DNA of 64,000 nucleotides from Anaerolineae bacterium (GTDB lineage Bacteria; Chloroflexota; Anaerolineae; Aggregatilineales; Aggregatilineaceae), in assembly GCA_018432315.1 (NCBI GenBank), contig JAHDLB010000010.1, forward strand, positions 62,001 to 126,000, in the 5' to 3' direction. Positions 29,560 through 41,168 of this stretch are shown piece by piece. The notes below the pieces were generated by a model. The model did not search any database, had not been told where the DNA came from, and saw only the letters and a list, made by a program, of their open reading frames with translations. The translations under genes were made by a program, and so were the position numbers. Position 1 is the first letter of the stretch; every line of letters starts with the position of its first letter.

Positions 29560-30576
29560 ATGAACCTCTTGCGCCGCATACTGGGGCTGTCGGCTAACTC
29601 CAGTGCCACATCCGCCGAAGATCGTGTAACGATTACCCAGGGCGAACCCGAGCCATCCAGTCCGCCCGAGCCTGTCATCGAAAGCCCGCCCGGAGACCAA
29701 CCACCCGCCGGAAGCGGGAATGCACAGGCCAGCGAGCAGCTCGCCGACGCCGCGGGCCAGACGCGCCAGCTCCCGCCGCTGGAAACGGTCGTGCCGCTGC
29801 CAGGGCAGCGCCTGACCTTCGGCCAGTTGAGCGACATCGGCATGGTGCGCGGCAACAACCAGGATGCGATGTACAGCTTCATCGCGTCATCGTCCAGCAG
29901 CGACGATCTGGTCGATGTCGGGCTGTTCGTGGTTGCGGATGGGATGGGCGGGCACCACGACGGCGAAAAGGCGTCGGCGATCACGGCGCGAATCGTGGCG
30001 CGGCACGTCCTGAACGAGATCGTTCTCGGCCTGCTGGACCAGGTCATGGACGATCCCGATCGCCCGTCGATCTCCGAGGTGCTGCGCCAGGCTGTGCAGA
30101 CCGCCAACGACACGGTCACAGAGGAAATCCCCGAGGGCGGCACGACGGTCACGATCGCGGTCATCATGGGCGATCTGGCGTACATCGCTCACGTGGGCGA
30201 CAGCCGCGCGTACCTGATCACCGAGGACGGCATCGAGCAGATCACGCGCGATCACTCGCTGGTGCAGCGGCTGATTGAACTGGACCAGTTGACGCTGGAA
30301 GAAGCCGCCGAGCATCCTCAGCGAAACGTGCTCTACCGCGCGATCGGCCAGAGCGAGACGCTGGACGTGGACGCGATCACGCGCCGGCTGCCGCCGCACT
30401 CGCGGCTGATCCTGTGCAGTGATGGCCTGTGGAACCTCGTGTCCGAGCAGGTGATTCACGAAACGGTTCTGCGCTTCGGCAATCCGCAAGAGGCGTGTAA
30501 CAAGCTGGTGGATATGGCAAACGAGCGTGGAGGGCCGGACAATATCACGGTGATCCTCGTTCAAGTACCTGGCTAG
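29560..30576 (+). CDS. PP2C-family serine/threonine phosphatase
   Basis: The 338-residue protein has a disordered Pro/Ser/Glu-rich N-terminus (1-80) and then a PP2C domain. Metal-binding motifs are complete: MVRGNNQDA, VVADGMGGHH, AHVGDSRAYL, ILCSDGLWNLV and GGPDNITVILV. It would remove phosphate from Ser/Thr, most simply from targets of the kinase encoded just upstream, with which it is probably co-transcribed. The gene for the J-domain/VWA fusion follows after 31 bases. Confidence 0.94.
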   Translation: MNLLRRILGLSANSSATSAEDRVTITQGEPEPSSPPEPVIESPPGDQPPAGSGNAQASEQLADAAGQTRQLPPLETVVPLPGQRLTFGQLSDIGMVRGNNQDAMYSFIASSSSSDDLVDVGLFVVADGMGGHHDGEKASAITARIVARHVLNEIVLGLLDQVMDDPDRPSISEVLRQAVQTANDTVTEEIPEGGTTVTIAVIMGDLAYIAHVGDSRAYLITEDGIEQITRDHSLVQRLIELDQLTLEEAAEHPQRNVLYRAIGQSETLDVDAITRRLPPHSRLILCSDGLWNLVSEQVIHETVLRFGNPQEACNKLVDMANERGGPDNITVILVQVPG

Positions 30577-30607
30577 ATGGCAGCATAAAGGTGGCATCTC
30601 AATCCTG

Positions 30608-32095
30608 ATGGATGCATCGCGCAATCTCTACGCAATCTTCGGCATTCCACCTGATGCGACGCAAGAAGACATTCGCGAGGCGTATCGTGTGGCGGCGCGC
30701 CGGTTTCACCCGGACGCCAACCCCAACGAAGGGGCCGATGTCCAGTTCCGCGACATTGCATCGGCCTACGAAGTGCTGGGCAATCCGCTGCTCCGGGCCG
30801 AATATGACGCGGCGCGGCGCCGGTACCAGAACGAGCCGAACTACTTCTCGCTCCGGGTGACGCCCAGCAAGCGCGTGCTGAGCGTGCTCGATGAGCCACA
30901 GGTGATCTACCTGCTGGCCGAAATCACGCCCATGCGCCAGAGCGCGCAGGACCGCAAGCAAGACGCGCGGCTCAACCTGACGCTGGTGCTGGATCGCAGC
31001 ACGTCGATGAAGGGCGACCGGTTGGACAAGGTGAAGATCGCCGCGCAGCAGATCATCGACCAGCTCACGACGGACGATATTCTGTCACTCGTCAGTTTCA
31101 GCGATCGCGCCGACGTGTTGATCCCCGCGGCACGGGTGACCGACAAGACGTCCATGCGAGCGATGGTCAATATGATGCGCGCGGATGGTGGCACCGAGAT
31201 ATTCCACGGGCTCCTGGCCGGCGTGAAAGAGTGCGAGCGCTACCTGGGCTCGCAGTTGGTGAATCACGTGATTTTGCTCACCGACGGGCGCACCTTCGGC
31301 GACGAGGAAAAGTGCCTGGAGCTGGCCGAACAGGCCGCGGACAAGGGCATCGCCATCAGCGCGATGGGGATCGGCGACGAGTGGAACGACGTGTTTCTCG
31401 ACGCGCTGGCGTCCACCACCGGGGGCAGTTCTTCGTTCATCAACTCGCCCGCGGCGGTCGTCCGTTTTCTCAACGATCGCGTACGCAGCCTGGGCGCCGC
31501 CTTCGCCGAGCGCCTGCATATGTCCGTCGCACCGGATTCAGATGTGAACCTGGAGTCGGTGTTCAAACTGATGCCGACTCCGCAGCCGGTGGACATCCGC
31601 CCACAGCCGATTCCCATTGGCGCGCTGGAGTATAACCGCCCGCTCTCGGTACTCGTCCAGCTTCAGATGCCGCCCAGCAGCAAGCCCGGCTTCCGGACAT
31701 TCGTGCGGCTGGACGTCACCGGCGATGTGCTGGCCGCCGACCGGCAGAAGTACAAGGTGCTCAGCGACATTTCGATCGAGATCGCGCAGAATCCTGCGCC
31801 GGAGGAGCCGCCGCTGGCGATCCTCGACGCGCTGGGGAAACTGACCCTGTACCGGATGCAGCAAAAGGCCGAGGATTCCGTGACGCGTGGCAACGTGATC
31901 GAGGCCACGCGGCGGCTGGAAAACCTGGCGACGCGGCTGTTGGCAGTGGGCCAGGAAGACCTCGCGCAGATGGCGATGGTGGAAGCCCGGCGCGTCTCGA
32001 AGACCAGCGCGCTGTCTGAAGAAGGGCGCAAGACGCTCAAATTCGGAACCCGGATGCTGCTCGCGCTGCCCCAGCCGGGGGAGGAAAGCCGATGA
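30608..32095 (+). CDS. J-domain/von Willebrand factor A fusion protein
   Basis: The 495-residue protein starts with a DnaJ-type J domain (about 6-75) with intact HPD at 34-36, which would stimulate a DnaK/Hsp70. Residues about 121-300 form a VWA domain with a complete MIDAS start DRSTS (Asp129, Ser131, Ser133) and a later LLTDGRTFG. Residues 300-495 are a beta-rich segment plus a helical tail, as in other stand-alone VWA proteins. There is no signal peptide, so it is cytoplasmic. The stop overlaps the FHA gene by four bases. I do not know a characterised protein with this order; partners are inferred from the cassette. Confidence 0.88.
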   Translation: MDASRNLYAIFGIPPDATQEDIREAYRVAARRFHPDANPNEGADVQFRDIASAYEVLGNPLLRAEYDAARRRYQNEPNYFSLRVTPSKRVLSVLDEPQVIYLLAEITPMRQSAQDRKQDARLNLTLVLDRSTSMKGDRLDKVKIAAQQIIDQLTTDDILSLVSFSDRADVLIPAARVTDKTSMRAMVNMMRADGGTEIFHGLLAGVKECERYLGSQLVNHVILLTDGRTFGDEEKCLELAEQAADKGIAISAMGIGDEWNDVFLDALASTTGGSSSFINSPAAVVRFLNDRVRSLGAAFAERLHMSVAPDSDVNLESVFKLMPTPQPVDIRPQPIPIGALEYNRPLSVLVQLQMPPSSKPGFRTFVRLDVTGDVLAADRQKYKVLSDISIEIAQNPAPEEPPLAILDALGKLTLYRMQQKAEDSVTRGNVIEATRRLENLATRLLAVGQEDLAQMAMVEARRVSKTSALSEEGRKTLKFGTRMLLALPQPGEESR

Positions 32096-32589
32096 AAATC
32101 TGTCCGTACTGCGCGCACGCCAATCGCGAAGGTGAGCTGTTCTGTGAGGAGTGCGGACACCCATTTGTCAACCAGCAGGGCGTTGCCACAACCCAGCTTG
32201 TGGGGGAGGATCGCGCCGTCTACGAGCAGCGGATGGCGTGGGGAACGGCCCGATTCGATTCCCAATCGTCGATCCTCATCCGCATTCAGAACCAAGCGGA
32301 CCCGATCAAGCTGGCCCCCAAAGACGAACTCATGTTGGGACGCGCCGACGTGCGGTCGGAATGGATGCCCGACCTCGATATGTCGTCCTTTGGCGGGGCG
32401 GAGTTGGGCGTGTCGCGCCGCCACGCGGCCATCCGGCGCGGCGAGAACACGCTGATGCTGGTCGATCTCGGCAGCGCGAACGGGACTCATCTCAATGGGC
32501 AGCGGTTGACTCCCGACCAACCGCGCGTTCTGCGCGACGGCGACGAAATTCGCATGGGCAAGCTCGTTTTTCACATCTATTTCAAGTAA
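32092..32589 (+). CDS. Zinc-ribbon plus FHA-domain protein
   Basis: The 165-residue protein has an N-terminal zinc ribbon (Cys4, Cys7, Cys18, Cys21). From about residue 60 it has an FHA domain, a phosphothreonine-binding module. The FHA core is complete: LGR at 82-84, SRRH at 108-111, and the Asn130-Gly of SANGTHLNG. It lies in the same run of genes as a kinase and a phosphatase, so it is the likely phospho-reader. It overlaps the J/VWA gene (ATGA), implying coupled translation. Confidence 0.92.
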   Translation: MKICPYCAHANREGELFCEECGHPFVNQQGVATTQLVGEDRAVYEQRMAWGTARFDSQSSILIRIQNQADPIKLAPKDELMLGRADVRSEWMPDLDMSSFGGAELGVSRRHAAIRRGENTLMLVDLGSANGTHLNGQRLTPDQPRVLRDGDEIRMGKLVFHIYFK

Positions 32590-32615
32590 CGTGTCGACAC
32601 GAGGTGGTGACAGGA

Positions 32616-32855
32616 ATGCAGACTCTTCTCATCCATATCTCCAATGAAGAACCGATTCTGGCCGAAGTCGAGGAGCTTCCGGCGCAGTCGGACCAGGTGA
32701 TCTATTGCACGAACCCGCGCCGGCGCGACGGTAAGGATCTGCATTACCTTCTGCCAGAGGTCCAGACGATTATCCTGCCCTGGTGGCGCATCAACTTCGT
32801 GGAAGTGATGCCGACGGGTGAAGAAGAAGAGATCGTAGCGTTCTACCGGGACTGA
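32616..32855 (+). CDS. Small conserved-looking acidic protein
   Basis: The 79-residue protein starts at an ATG with CAGGA immediately upstream and AGGTGG further back. It is predicted to be mostly beta-strand ([20 protein letters not shown], then [16 protein letters not shown]) and ends in an acidic patch. I do not recognise a family. It follows the FHA gene by 26 bases and precedes the OmpR-type regulator by 25, so it may belong to the signalling cassette. Confidence 0.7.
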   Translation: MQTLLIHISNEEPILAEVEELPAQSDQVIYCTNPRRRDGKDLHYLLPEVQTIILPWWRINFVEVMPTGEEEEIVAFYRD

Positions 32856-32880
32856 TCCGGTTGCGGGGGAGCGTAGGGAT

Positions 32881-33621
32881 ATGTCAAGTAAACCGCCGCG
32901 CGCACTGCCGCGCGATGCCAAACGCGTGCTCGTCGTCGATGACGAGCCGCGCATGATCGGCTTCATTCGCATGAACCTGGAGCTGGAAGGCTACCAGGTG
33001 TTGGAAGCACACGACGGGCTGGAAGCGCTCGAGATCATCCGGACGCAGCTCCCCGATCTGGTGCTGCTGGACGTCATGATGCCCCAACTGGACGGCTTCG
33101 AAACGCTGCGGATGCTGCGCGAGTTTTCGAGCATTCCGGTGATCATGTTGACGGCCAAGGGCGAAGAGGATGACAAGGTCTATGGTCTGGAGCTTGGCGC
33201 CGACGACTACGTGACCAAGCCGTTCGGCTCGCGCGAGCTGTCGAGCCGCGTGCGCGCCGTGCTGCGCCGCGCCGAGATGCCCAGCGCCTCGCCGGAGCAG
33301 GCCGTGCTGCGGGTCGATGACCGGCTGAGCGTGGATTTCAACCGGCGCGAGGTGATCGTCGACGGCGAGCATATCAAGCTGCGCCCGACCGAGTACCGGC
33401 TGCTGTACCACCTGATCGAAAACGCCGGTTGGACGGTGCCGCACGAGCAGCTTCTGGCGAAAGTGTGGGGGTACGAATACCGCGACGAGACGCACTACGT
33501 GCGGCTCTACGTCAACTACCTGCGCGAGAAAATCGAAGAAGACCCGTCGAATCCCCGGTATATCCTCACCGAGCGCGGGGTGGGCTATCGTTTCGTGGAC
33601 TTCAAGCACGATAAGCCCTAG
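32881..33621 (+). CDS. OmpR/PhoB-family response regulator, no adjacent kinase
   Basis: The 246-residue regulator has a receiver domain (15-130) with Asp20/Asp21, the phosphoacceptor Asp64, Thr91 and Lys113. A winged-helix DNA-binding domain (about 150-242) has [32 protein letters not shown] and [12 protein letters not shown]. It would activate or repress genes after phosphorylation. No histidine kinase gene lies within the window near it. A strong terminator follows, so it closes this transcription unit. Confidence 0.95.
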   Translation: MSSKPPRALPRDAKRVLVVDDEPRMIGFIRMNLELEGYQVLEAHDGLEALEIIRTQLPDLVLLDVMMPQLDGFETLRMLREFSSIPVIMLTAKGEEDDKVYGLELGADDYVTKPFGSRELSSRVRAVLRRAEMPSASPEQAVLRVDDRLSVDFNRREVIVDGEHIKLRPTEYRLLYHLIENAGWTVPHEQLLAKVWGYEYRDETHYVRLYVNYLREKIEEDPSNPRYILTERGVGYRFVDFKHDKP

Positions 33622-33653
33622 CACCGTGCAACCAGCGTCATGCAGGATGTGAA

Positions 33654-33687
33654 CGAGCCGGGTCAAACGCCCGGCTCGCGACTTTTT
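33654..33687 (+). terminator. Intrinsic terminator of the signalling/response-regulator unit
   Basis: CGAGCCGGG (33654-33662) pairs perfectly with CCCGGCTCG (33670-33678) around a seven-base loop. GCGAC-like linker bases and five T follow. Confidence 0.88.
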
Positions 33688-33689
33688 CG

Positions 33690-33907
33690 TCAGGGGCCGG
33701 TGTCACCGGGCGGCTTGTGGGTTTCGATCGCGTCCAGAGCGGCCTGGGCCGACACCCGCTGCATGGGCAGCCAGCCCTCCTCGCTGACCATGCGCGCCAG
33801 GTGATCGAGGATGGCCTGCCGTTCTTCCGCGCTCAGGTCGCGCCACTGGCGACGGATGCGCTCCGGATCGCGGCTCAAGAGATTGTCCCACAGGCCCTCG
33901 AGATCGT

Positions 33908-33911
<4 letters not shown>
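33690..33911 (-). CDS. Small helical protein, function unknown
   Basis: The 73-residue protein is predicted to be helical and is rich in Arg, Glu and Leu, with a DLSAEERQAILDHLARM core. Its ATG overlaps the adenosine deaminase stop (ATGA), so it is translated with that gene. I do not recognise a family. Confidence 0.7.
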
Positions 33912-36717
<2,806 letters not shown>

Positions 36718-36754
36718 CAGAGTGCGTATGGGACACCGGATGATGTGCGCGAGA

Positions 36755-37126
36755 TTACACCAGTTTTTCAAGGTCTTCCGCTGCACGCTTCATATCCAGG
36801 AACACAAGCCCCAGCTTGGCGCTTTCGCGCACCAGGGCGGTGAGCACGGCTTCCTCACCGACGGACATCAGGATCACGTAGCCGCTGTCGCCGCGGATAT
36901 ACACCTGGTTGAGCGTGCCGCGCCCCAACTCGTTGGCGATGCGCTCGCCCAGCGACAGCATGGCGGCAGACATGGCCGACACGCGATCTTCTTCAACGTC
37001 GGCGGGCAGCGCCGAGGCCATAATCAACCCGTCGACACTGACCATGGCAGACGCTTCGATGTCCGGTGTGCCGGACTGAAGATCGCGCAGGCGATCCACC
37101 ATCAGTTCTGTCCGCGATTTTGCCAT
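36755..37126 (-). CDS. Roadblock/LC7 domain protein
   Basis: The 123-residue protein is a single roadblock/LC7 domain (MglB-like). ASAMVSVDGLIMASALP and VYIRGDSGYVILMSVGEEAVLTAL are characteristic strands. Such proteins dimerise and in bacteria often act as partners or GTPase activators of MglA-type small GTPases. No MglA gene is in the window. AGGAG eight bases before the ATG at 37126 fixes the start. A second roadblock-like protein is encoded about 0.8 kb away on the other strand. Confidence 0.88.
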   Translation of the reverse strand: MAKSRTELMVDRLRDLQSGTPDIEASAMVSVDGLIMASALPADVEEDRVSAMSAAMLSLGERIANELGRGTLNQVYIRGDSGYVILMSVGEEAVLTALVRESAKLGLVFLDMKRAAEDLEKLV

Positions 37127-37229
37127 GGATCGTGCTCCTTTCCCGTTTCGGGATCTGGCAAAAGGCACCATAATGGGTCTGGTGCGCCAGATGGGACAGC
37201 CAGACGGGTACGGCGCTCAACATGACGGC

Positions 37230-37258
37230 ATGATAGCATAAGCCCCTGGCTTCGTCAA
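37230..37258 (-). promoter_or_regulatory. Promoter of the roadblock gene
   Basis: On the minus strand TTGACG (37258-37253) and TATCAT (37235-37230) are separated by exactly 17 bases. The start site lies about 100 bases before the roadblock ATG. Confidence 0.7.
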
Positions 37259-37295
37259 CCTGGGCAGGCGCGCTTTGTGGGAGGTTTCACACAGC

Positions 37296-37769
37296 ATGGT
37301 TTGGAGCATCACGATACCTGAGTTTGGCGATCTTGAGATCGCGCACGTGCTGTTCGACCTGAACGGCACGCTGGCGTGCGAGGGGAAGATCGGCCCCTCC
37401 ACGCGGCAGCGGCTGGCCGCCCTGGGCGGCCAGGCGGACCTGGTCGTCATGTCGGCGGACACGCATGGCACCCTGGCCGCCGAATGCGCCGGCTTGCCGC
37501 TGCGGATTCACCGGGTCGAGGACGGGCCGGGCGCTCCGCAGAAGCTGGCCCTGCTGGACACGCTCGGCGCCGCCCGGACGATCGCGGTGGGCAACGGGCG
37601 AAACGACGTGCAGATGCTGCGCGCCGCGGCGCTGGGGATCGCGATCCTGGGGCCGGAAGGCGCCGCCCGAGACGCGCTGCTGGCCGCCGATGTCTGTTTC
37701 GCGACGATCGATGATGCGCTGGATTCGCTGTTGAATCCGCGGCGGCTGGTCGCCACGCTGCGCGGGTAG
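37296..37769 (+). CDS. HAD-superfamily protein of the 'soluble P-type ATPase' group
   Basis: The 157-residue protein is a small HAD-like phosphatase. The first motif reads FDLNGTLA, with Asn in place of the second Asp of DxD. The later motif is GNGRNDVQML. This combination matches the stand-alone P-type ATPase-like HAD group (COG4087 type), whose substrate is unknown. GGAGG upstream supports the ATG at 37296 over a TTG at 37275. It is divergent from the roadblock gene. Confidence 0.8.
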   Translation: MVWSITIPEFGDLEIAHVLFDLNGTLACEGKIGPSTRQRLAALGGQADLVVMSADTHGTLAAECAGLPLRIHRVEDGPGAPQKLALLDTLGAARTIAVGNGRNDVQMLRAAALGIAILGPEGAARDALLAADVCFATIDDALDSLLNPRRLVATLRG

Positions 37770-37807
37770 GTTGCGCTGGCCGTGGGAAAATAGGACTAGC
37801 GAACGAG

Positions 37808-37835
37808 TTGTGATGCACCGCAAATCGGTTACAAT
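37808..37835 (+). promoter_or_regulatory. Promoter of the pseudo-receiver/roadblock gene
   Basis: TTGTGA (37808-37813) and TACAAT (37830-37835) are spaced by 16 bases, about 75 bases before the ATG at 37910. Confidence 0.5.
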
Positions 37836-37909
37836 AGAGCAAGAGTTGTCGTAAGCACGATGTCTCTGTTGTTCTGCAATCCTTATCTCGAGAAGCAGGT
37901 AATCGAATC

Positions 37910-39055
37910 ATGCCGCTGGTCCCTCGCATAATCGTCGTAGATGCCACGCGCGATGTCGTACCGATTCTGCGCGGCGCGCTGGCGCTGCTCAGTCGCCAGG
38001 CCATTCTGATCGAAGTGCCCACCGCGGACGCGGCCCTGGAGGAGATCCAGCGCGCCCCGACCGATCTGGTCGTCGCTGCATACGCGCTGCCGGGCCAAGT
38101 CGACGGGATCGAGCTGGCGGCGCGCATCAATCACGAGGCGCTCGGCACCCCGGTGATCGTGCTGGCGGAGGAGCAGAGCCAGCCCCAGGATGATACGACG
38201 ATGCAGGACGCCCGTTGTCAGGTGTTCGTGCGCCCGGTGGCGGGGGCGTTTTTGCGCGGCCTGCTGGCGGCGCTGGACGGCGAAACCGCCGCCCCGCGCG
38301 ACGCCGGCGAGGCCGGCGACTCGCTGCCCGAGCAGGGACCGCTGCCGCCGATCGAGCTGGACGATGTGCGCGGTATCCTGATCGACCTGATGCGCGATGC
38401 CGGCGCGATGGGGGTGGTCCTGGCGGACCGGCGCGGACGCGTGCTGGCTCACGAAGGGGCAACCGGCTATATCGACCGGGAGAAGCTCGCGGCGATCGTC
38501 GGGCCATCGTTGGCCCAGGCGGTTGGCATCAGCCCGTTAGTGGGCGGCAACGCGTGGTCGATGCAGTATTACAACGGCGAGCGTATGGACGTCTATGCGC
38601 TGGCGCTGGGCTTCCACTACGCCATGTGCCTGATCTTCGAGAGCTCCAACCGGCGCGCGCTGGCGTCGGTCATGCTCTATGGCCGGCGCGCTGCCGACCA
38701 GTTGATCGAGATCATCGGCGAGGACGCCTACCGCGTGCGCGCCGCCGAAGCGCCGGAAGAAACGGCGGCGCCCGAAACGTCGCGCCCGGCAGCCGCGCCG
38801 GCCCGCGATGATAAGCGGTCCAGGGACGCGGCGGAAGTCGAGGCGCTGCTTGGGCAGATGGAAGGCGCGGCGGACGGCGAGCCGATCCCGGACCTGGACC
38901 TCGAAAGGCTGTTCAGCCAATCAGTCGACGAGGGGCTGGCGGATAACCTGTTCGATCCGGAGACGCTGGAGAACCTGGTCACGTCGCTGGGGGGCGACGG
39001 CGATGACCGGCTGGGTTACGACGACGCGGTGAATATGGGCATTCTGGAAGACTGA
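37910..39055 (+). CDS. Pseudo-receiver plus roadblock/LC7-like fusion protein
   Basis: The 381-residue protein starts with a receiver-like fold (1-125) in which the phosphoacceptor position is Ala57 (DLVVAAYALPG where receivers have LLD). It also lacks the paired acidic residues, so it is probably not phosphorylated. Residues about 145-265 look like a roadblock/LC7 domain (VRGILIDLMRDAGAMGVVLA, ending in ADQLIEII). The last ~110 residues are Ala/Pro-rich and then acidic, and probably disordered. It may act with the nearby roadblock protein and a small GTPase encoded elsewhere. Confidence 0.75.
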   Translation: MPLVPRIIVVDATRDVVPILRGALALLSRQAILIEVPTADAALEEIQRAPTDLVVAAYALPGQVDGIELAARINHEALGTPVIVLAEEQSQPQDDTTMQDARCQVFVRPVAGAFLRGLLAALDGETAAPRDAGEAGDSLPEQGPLPPIELDDVRGILIDLMRDAGAMGVVLADRRGRVLAHEGATGYIDREKLAAIVGPSLAQAVGISPLVGGNAWSMQYYNGERMDVYALALGFHYAMCLIFESSNRRALASVMLYGRRAADQLIEIIGEDAYRVRAAEAPEETAAPETSRPAAAPARDDKRSRDAAEVEALLGQMEGAADGEPIPDLDLERLFSQSVDEGLADNLFDPETLENLVTSLGGDGDDRLGYDDAVNMGILED

Positions 39056-39110
39056 CTTCCGCTACCCCGCGAGCGCGCGCCCGCGTGATATTTGACCAGC
39101 CAGAAGGTTT

Positions 39111-39149
39111 GTATGCGCACTTGTCAAGGCCGAGTGTGCATACTACATT
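39111..39149 (+). promoter_or_regulatory. Promoter overlapping an 11-bp inverted repeat, upstream of fhs
   Basis: TTGTCA (39121-39126) and TACATT (39144-39149) have a 17-base spacer. The -35 lies inside an inverted repeat: GTATGCGCACT (39111-39121) and AGTGTGCATAC (39133-39143) match over 11 positions except one. It could be an operator or an RNA stem. It lies about 150 bases before the fhs ATG. Confidence 0.5.
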
Positions 39150-39299
39150 TATACCGTCATCGTGATCGATTGCGCTTTTTGCCGCCTCTGCCCGCCTGTT
39201 GGCACGGGCGTGTCGTGGCAGCACGGCAGCGTTTCCTGGCCCGTGACAGGCTGGCGCAAGCACCAATTACCTTTTGTTGAGAAGAGTGGAGAACAGCTT

Positions 39300-41069
39300 A
39301 TGACGACTTCTGTTGTACCCAGCGATCTAGAAATTGCACAGGCCGCAGACGTCCGCCCGATACTGGAAATCGCCGAAAAGCTCGGCCTCACGATAGATGA
39401 CCTCGACCTGTACGGCAAATATAAGGCCAAGGTGCACCTGTCCGTGCTAGAGAATTTCAAAGACCGGCCCCAGGGCAAATACATCGACGTGACGGCCATT
39501 ACCCCCACGCCGCTCGGCGAGGGGAAGACGACGACCAGCATCGGCCTGACGCAAGCGCTCGGCCAGTTGGGCCGCAATGCCATCATTTGCATCCGGCAGC
39601 CGAGCATGGGCCCGACCTTCGGCATCAAAGGGGGCGCCGCCGGGGGCGGGTATAGCCAGGTCATCCCCATGGAGGATTTCAACCTCCACCTCACCGGCGA
39701 CATTCACGCGATCAGCGTGGCTCACAACCTGGTGGCCGCGGCTATCGATACGCGCATGTACCACGAAAGCCGCCAGTCGGACGAGGCGTTGGCGAAGCGG
39801 GGCGTCACCCGGCTGGACATCGATCCGGACGCCGTGACGTGGAACCGCGTCGTGGATGTTTGCGACCGCAGCCTGCGGAGCATCAAGATCGGCTTCAACG
39901 ACGATAGCCTGCAGGATGGCTCGCCAAGCCCGATCTTCCCGCGCAGCACGGGGTACGATATCACGGTCGCCAGCGAGCTGATGGCGATCCTCGCGCTGAC
40001 GACCGGCCTCAAGGACCTGCGCCAGCGGGTGGGACGCGTCGTGATTGGCCTGAGCAAGGCTGGCAAGCCGGTGACCCTGGAAGACCTGGGCGTGGCCGGT
40101 GCGGTGACCGTGCTGCTCAAGGACGCGATCATGCCGAACCTGATGCAGACGCTCGAAGGCCAGCCCGCCTTCGTCCACGCCGGGCCGTTCGCCAATATTG
40201 CTCACGGCAACAGCAGCATTCTGGCCGACCAGATCGCGCTGAAACTGGGCGACTACGTCGTGACCGAGAGCGGGTTCGGCGCGGATATTGGCATGGAGAA
40301 ATTCTTCAACATCAAGTGCCGCTATTCCGGGCTGGTGCCCGATGCGGTGGTGCTGGTGGCGACCATCCGTGCCTTGAAGATGCACGGCGGTGGCCCCAAG
40401 GTGACGCCCGGCGCACCGCTGGATGAAGCCTACACCGGCGAGAATCTGGAACTGCTCGAAGCGGGCGCGGAAAACCTGGCCCACCACATCCGGATCGCGC
40501 GCAAGTTCGGCGTCCCGGTGGTGGTCGCCGTCAACCGCTTCGCGACGGATACCGAAGCCGAGATCGCGCTGGTCAAGCGCATCGCCGACGAAGCCGGGGC
40601 CGAGGCGGCGGTGATGTCGGATCACTGGGCGCAGGGCGGCGCAGGCGCGATCGAGCTGGCCGAAGCCGTGATCGCCGCGTGCGAAAAGCCCAGCGAGTTC
40701 AAGTTCCTCTACCCGCTGGACCTGCCGCTCAAAGAGAAGATCGAGATCATCGCCAAAGAGGTCTACGGGGCCGACGGCGTCGCCTTCGAACCGCTGGCCG
40801 AGGAACAGATCGCGCGCTACGAGGAAGCTGGATTCGGGGGCCTGCCGATCTGCATGGCGAAGACTCACCTGAGCCTGAGCCACGACCCGGCGCTCAAGGG
40901 CGTGCCGAAGGGGTTCACCGTGCCGGTGCGCGAGGTCCGAGCCAGCGTGGGGGCGGGGTTCGTCTACCCGCTGCTCGGCACGATGAGCACCATGCCCGGC
41001 CTGCCGACGTATCCGGCGTTCATGAGCATCGACATCGACGACGAGGGCAATATCGTAGGGCTGTTCTGA
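39300..41069 (+). CDS. fhs: Formate-tetrahydrofolate ligase, eukaryote-like long form
   Basis: The 589-residue enzyme activates formate to 10-formyl-THF with ATP. The P-loop is [12 protein letters not shown] (68-79), and [19 protein letters not shown] follows. The sequence [18 protein letters not shown] and the C-terminal block [20 protein letters not shown] closely follow the synthetase domain of eukaryotic C1-THF synthase rather than the shorter ~557-residue clostridial enzyme. GTGGAG precedes the ATG. A perfect hairpin terminator follows, so the gene is a single unit. Confidence 0.95.
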   Translation: MTTSVVPSDLEIAQAADVRPILEIAEKLGLTIDDLDLYGKYKAKVHLSVLENFKDRPQGKYIDVTAITPTPLGEGKTTTSIGLTQALGQLGRNAIICIRQPSMGPTFGIKGGAAGGGYSQVIPMEDFNLHLTGDIHAISVAHNLVAAAIDTRMYHESRQSDEALAKRGVTRLDIDPDAVTWNRVVDVCDRSLRSIKIGFNDDSLQDGSPSPIFPRSTGYDITVASELMAILALTTGLKDLRQRVGRVVIGLSKAGKPVTLEDLGVAGAVTVLLKDAIMPNLMQTLEGQPAFVHAGPFANIAHGNSSILADQIALKLGDYVVTESGFGADIGMEKFFNIKCRYSGLVPDAVVLVATIRALKMHGGGPKVTPGAPLDEAYTGENLELLEAGAENLAHHIRIARKFGVPVVVAVNRFATDTEAEIALVKRIADEAGAEAAVMSDHWAQGGAGAIELAEAVIAACEKPSEFKFLYPLDLPLKEKIEIIAKEVYGADGVAFEPLAEEQIARYEEAGFGGLPICMAKTHLSLSHDPALKGVPKGFTVPVREVRASVGAGFVYPLLGTMSTMPGLPTYPAFMSIDIDDEGNIVGLF

Positions 41070-41104
41070 TCGATTGTTCTGAACGTTCCTCTCCGTGGTA
41101 TAGT

Positions 41105-41140
41105 ACGTACACCGGGGCTGCCCCGGTGTACGTTGTTTTT
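41105..41140 (+). terminator. Intrinsic terminator of fhs
   Basis: ACGTACACCGGGG (41105-41117) pairs perfectly over 13 bp with CCCCGGTGTACGT (41121-41133) around a CTG loop. TG and five T follow. Confidence 0.9.
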
Positions 41141-41168
41141 CTCCCGGTGGTGACGAAGGATTGGTGTG

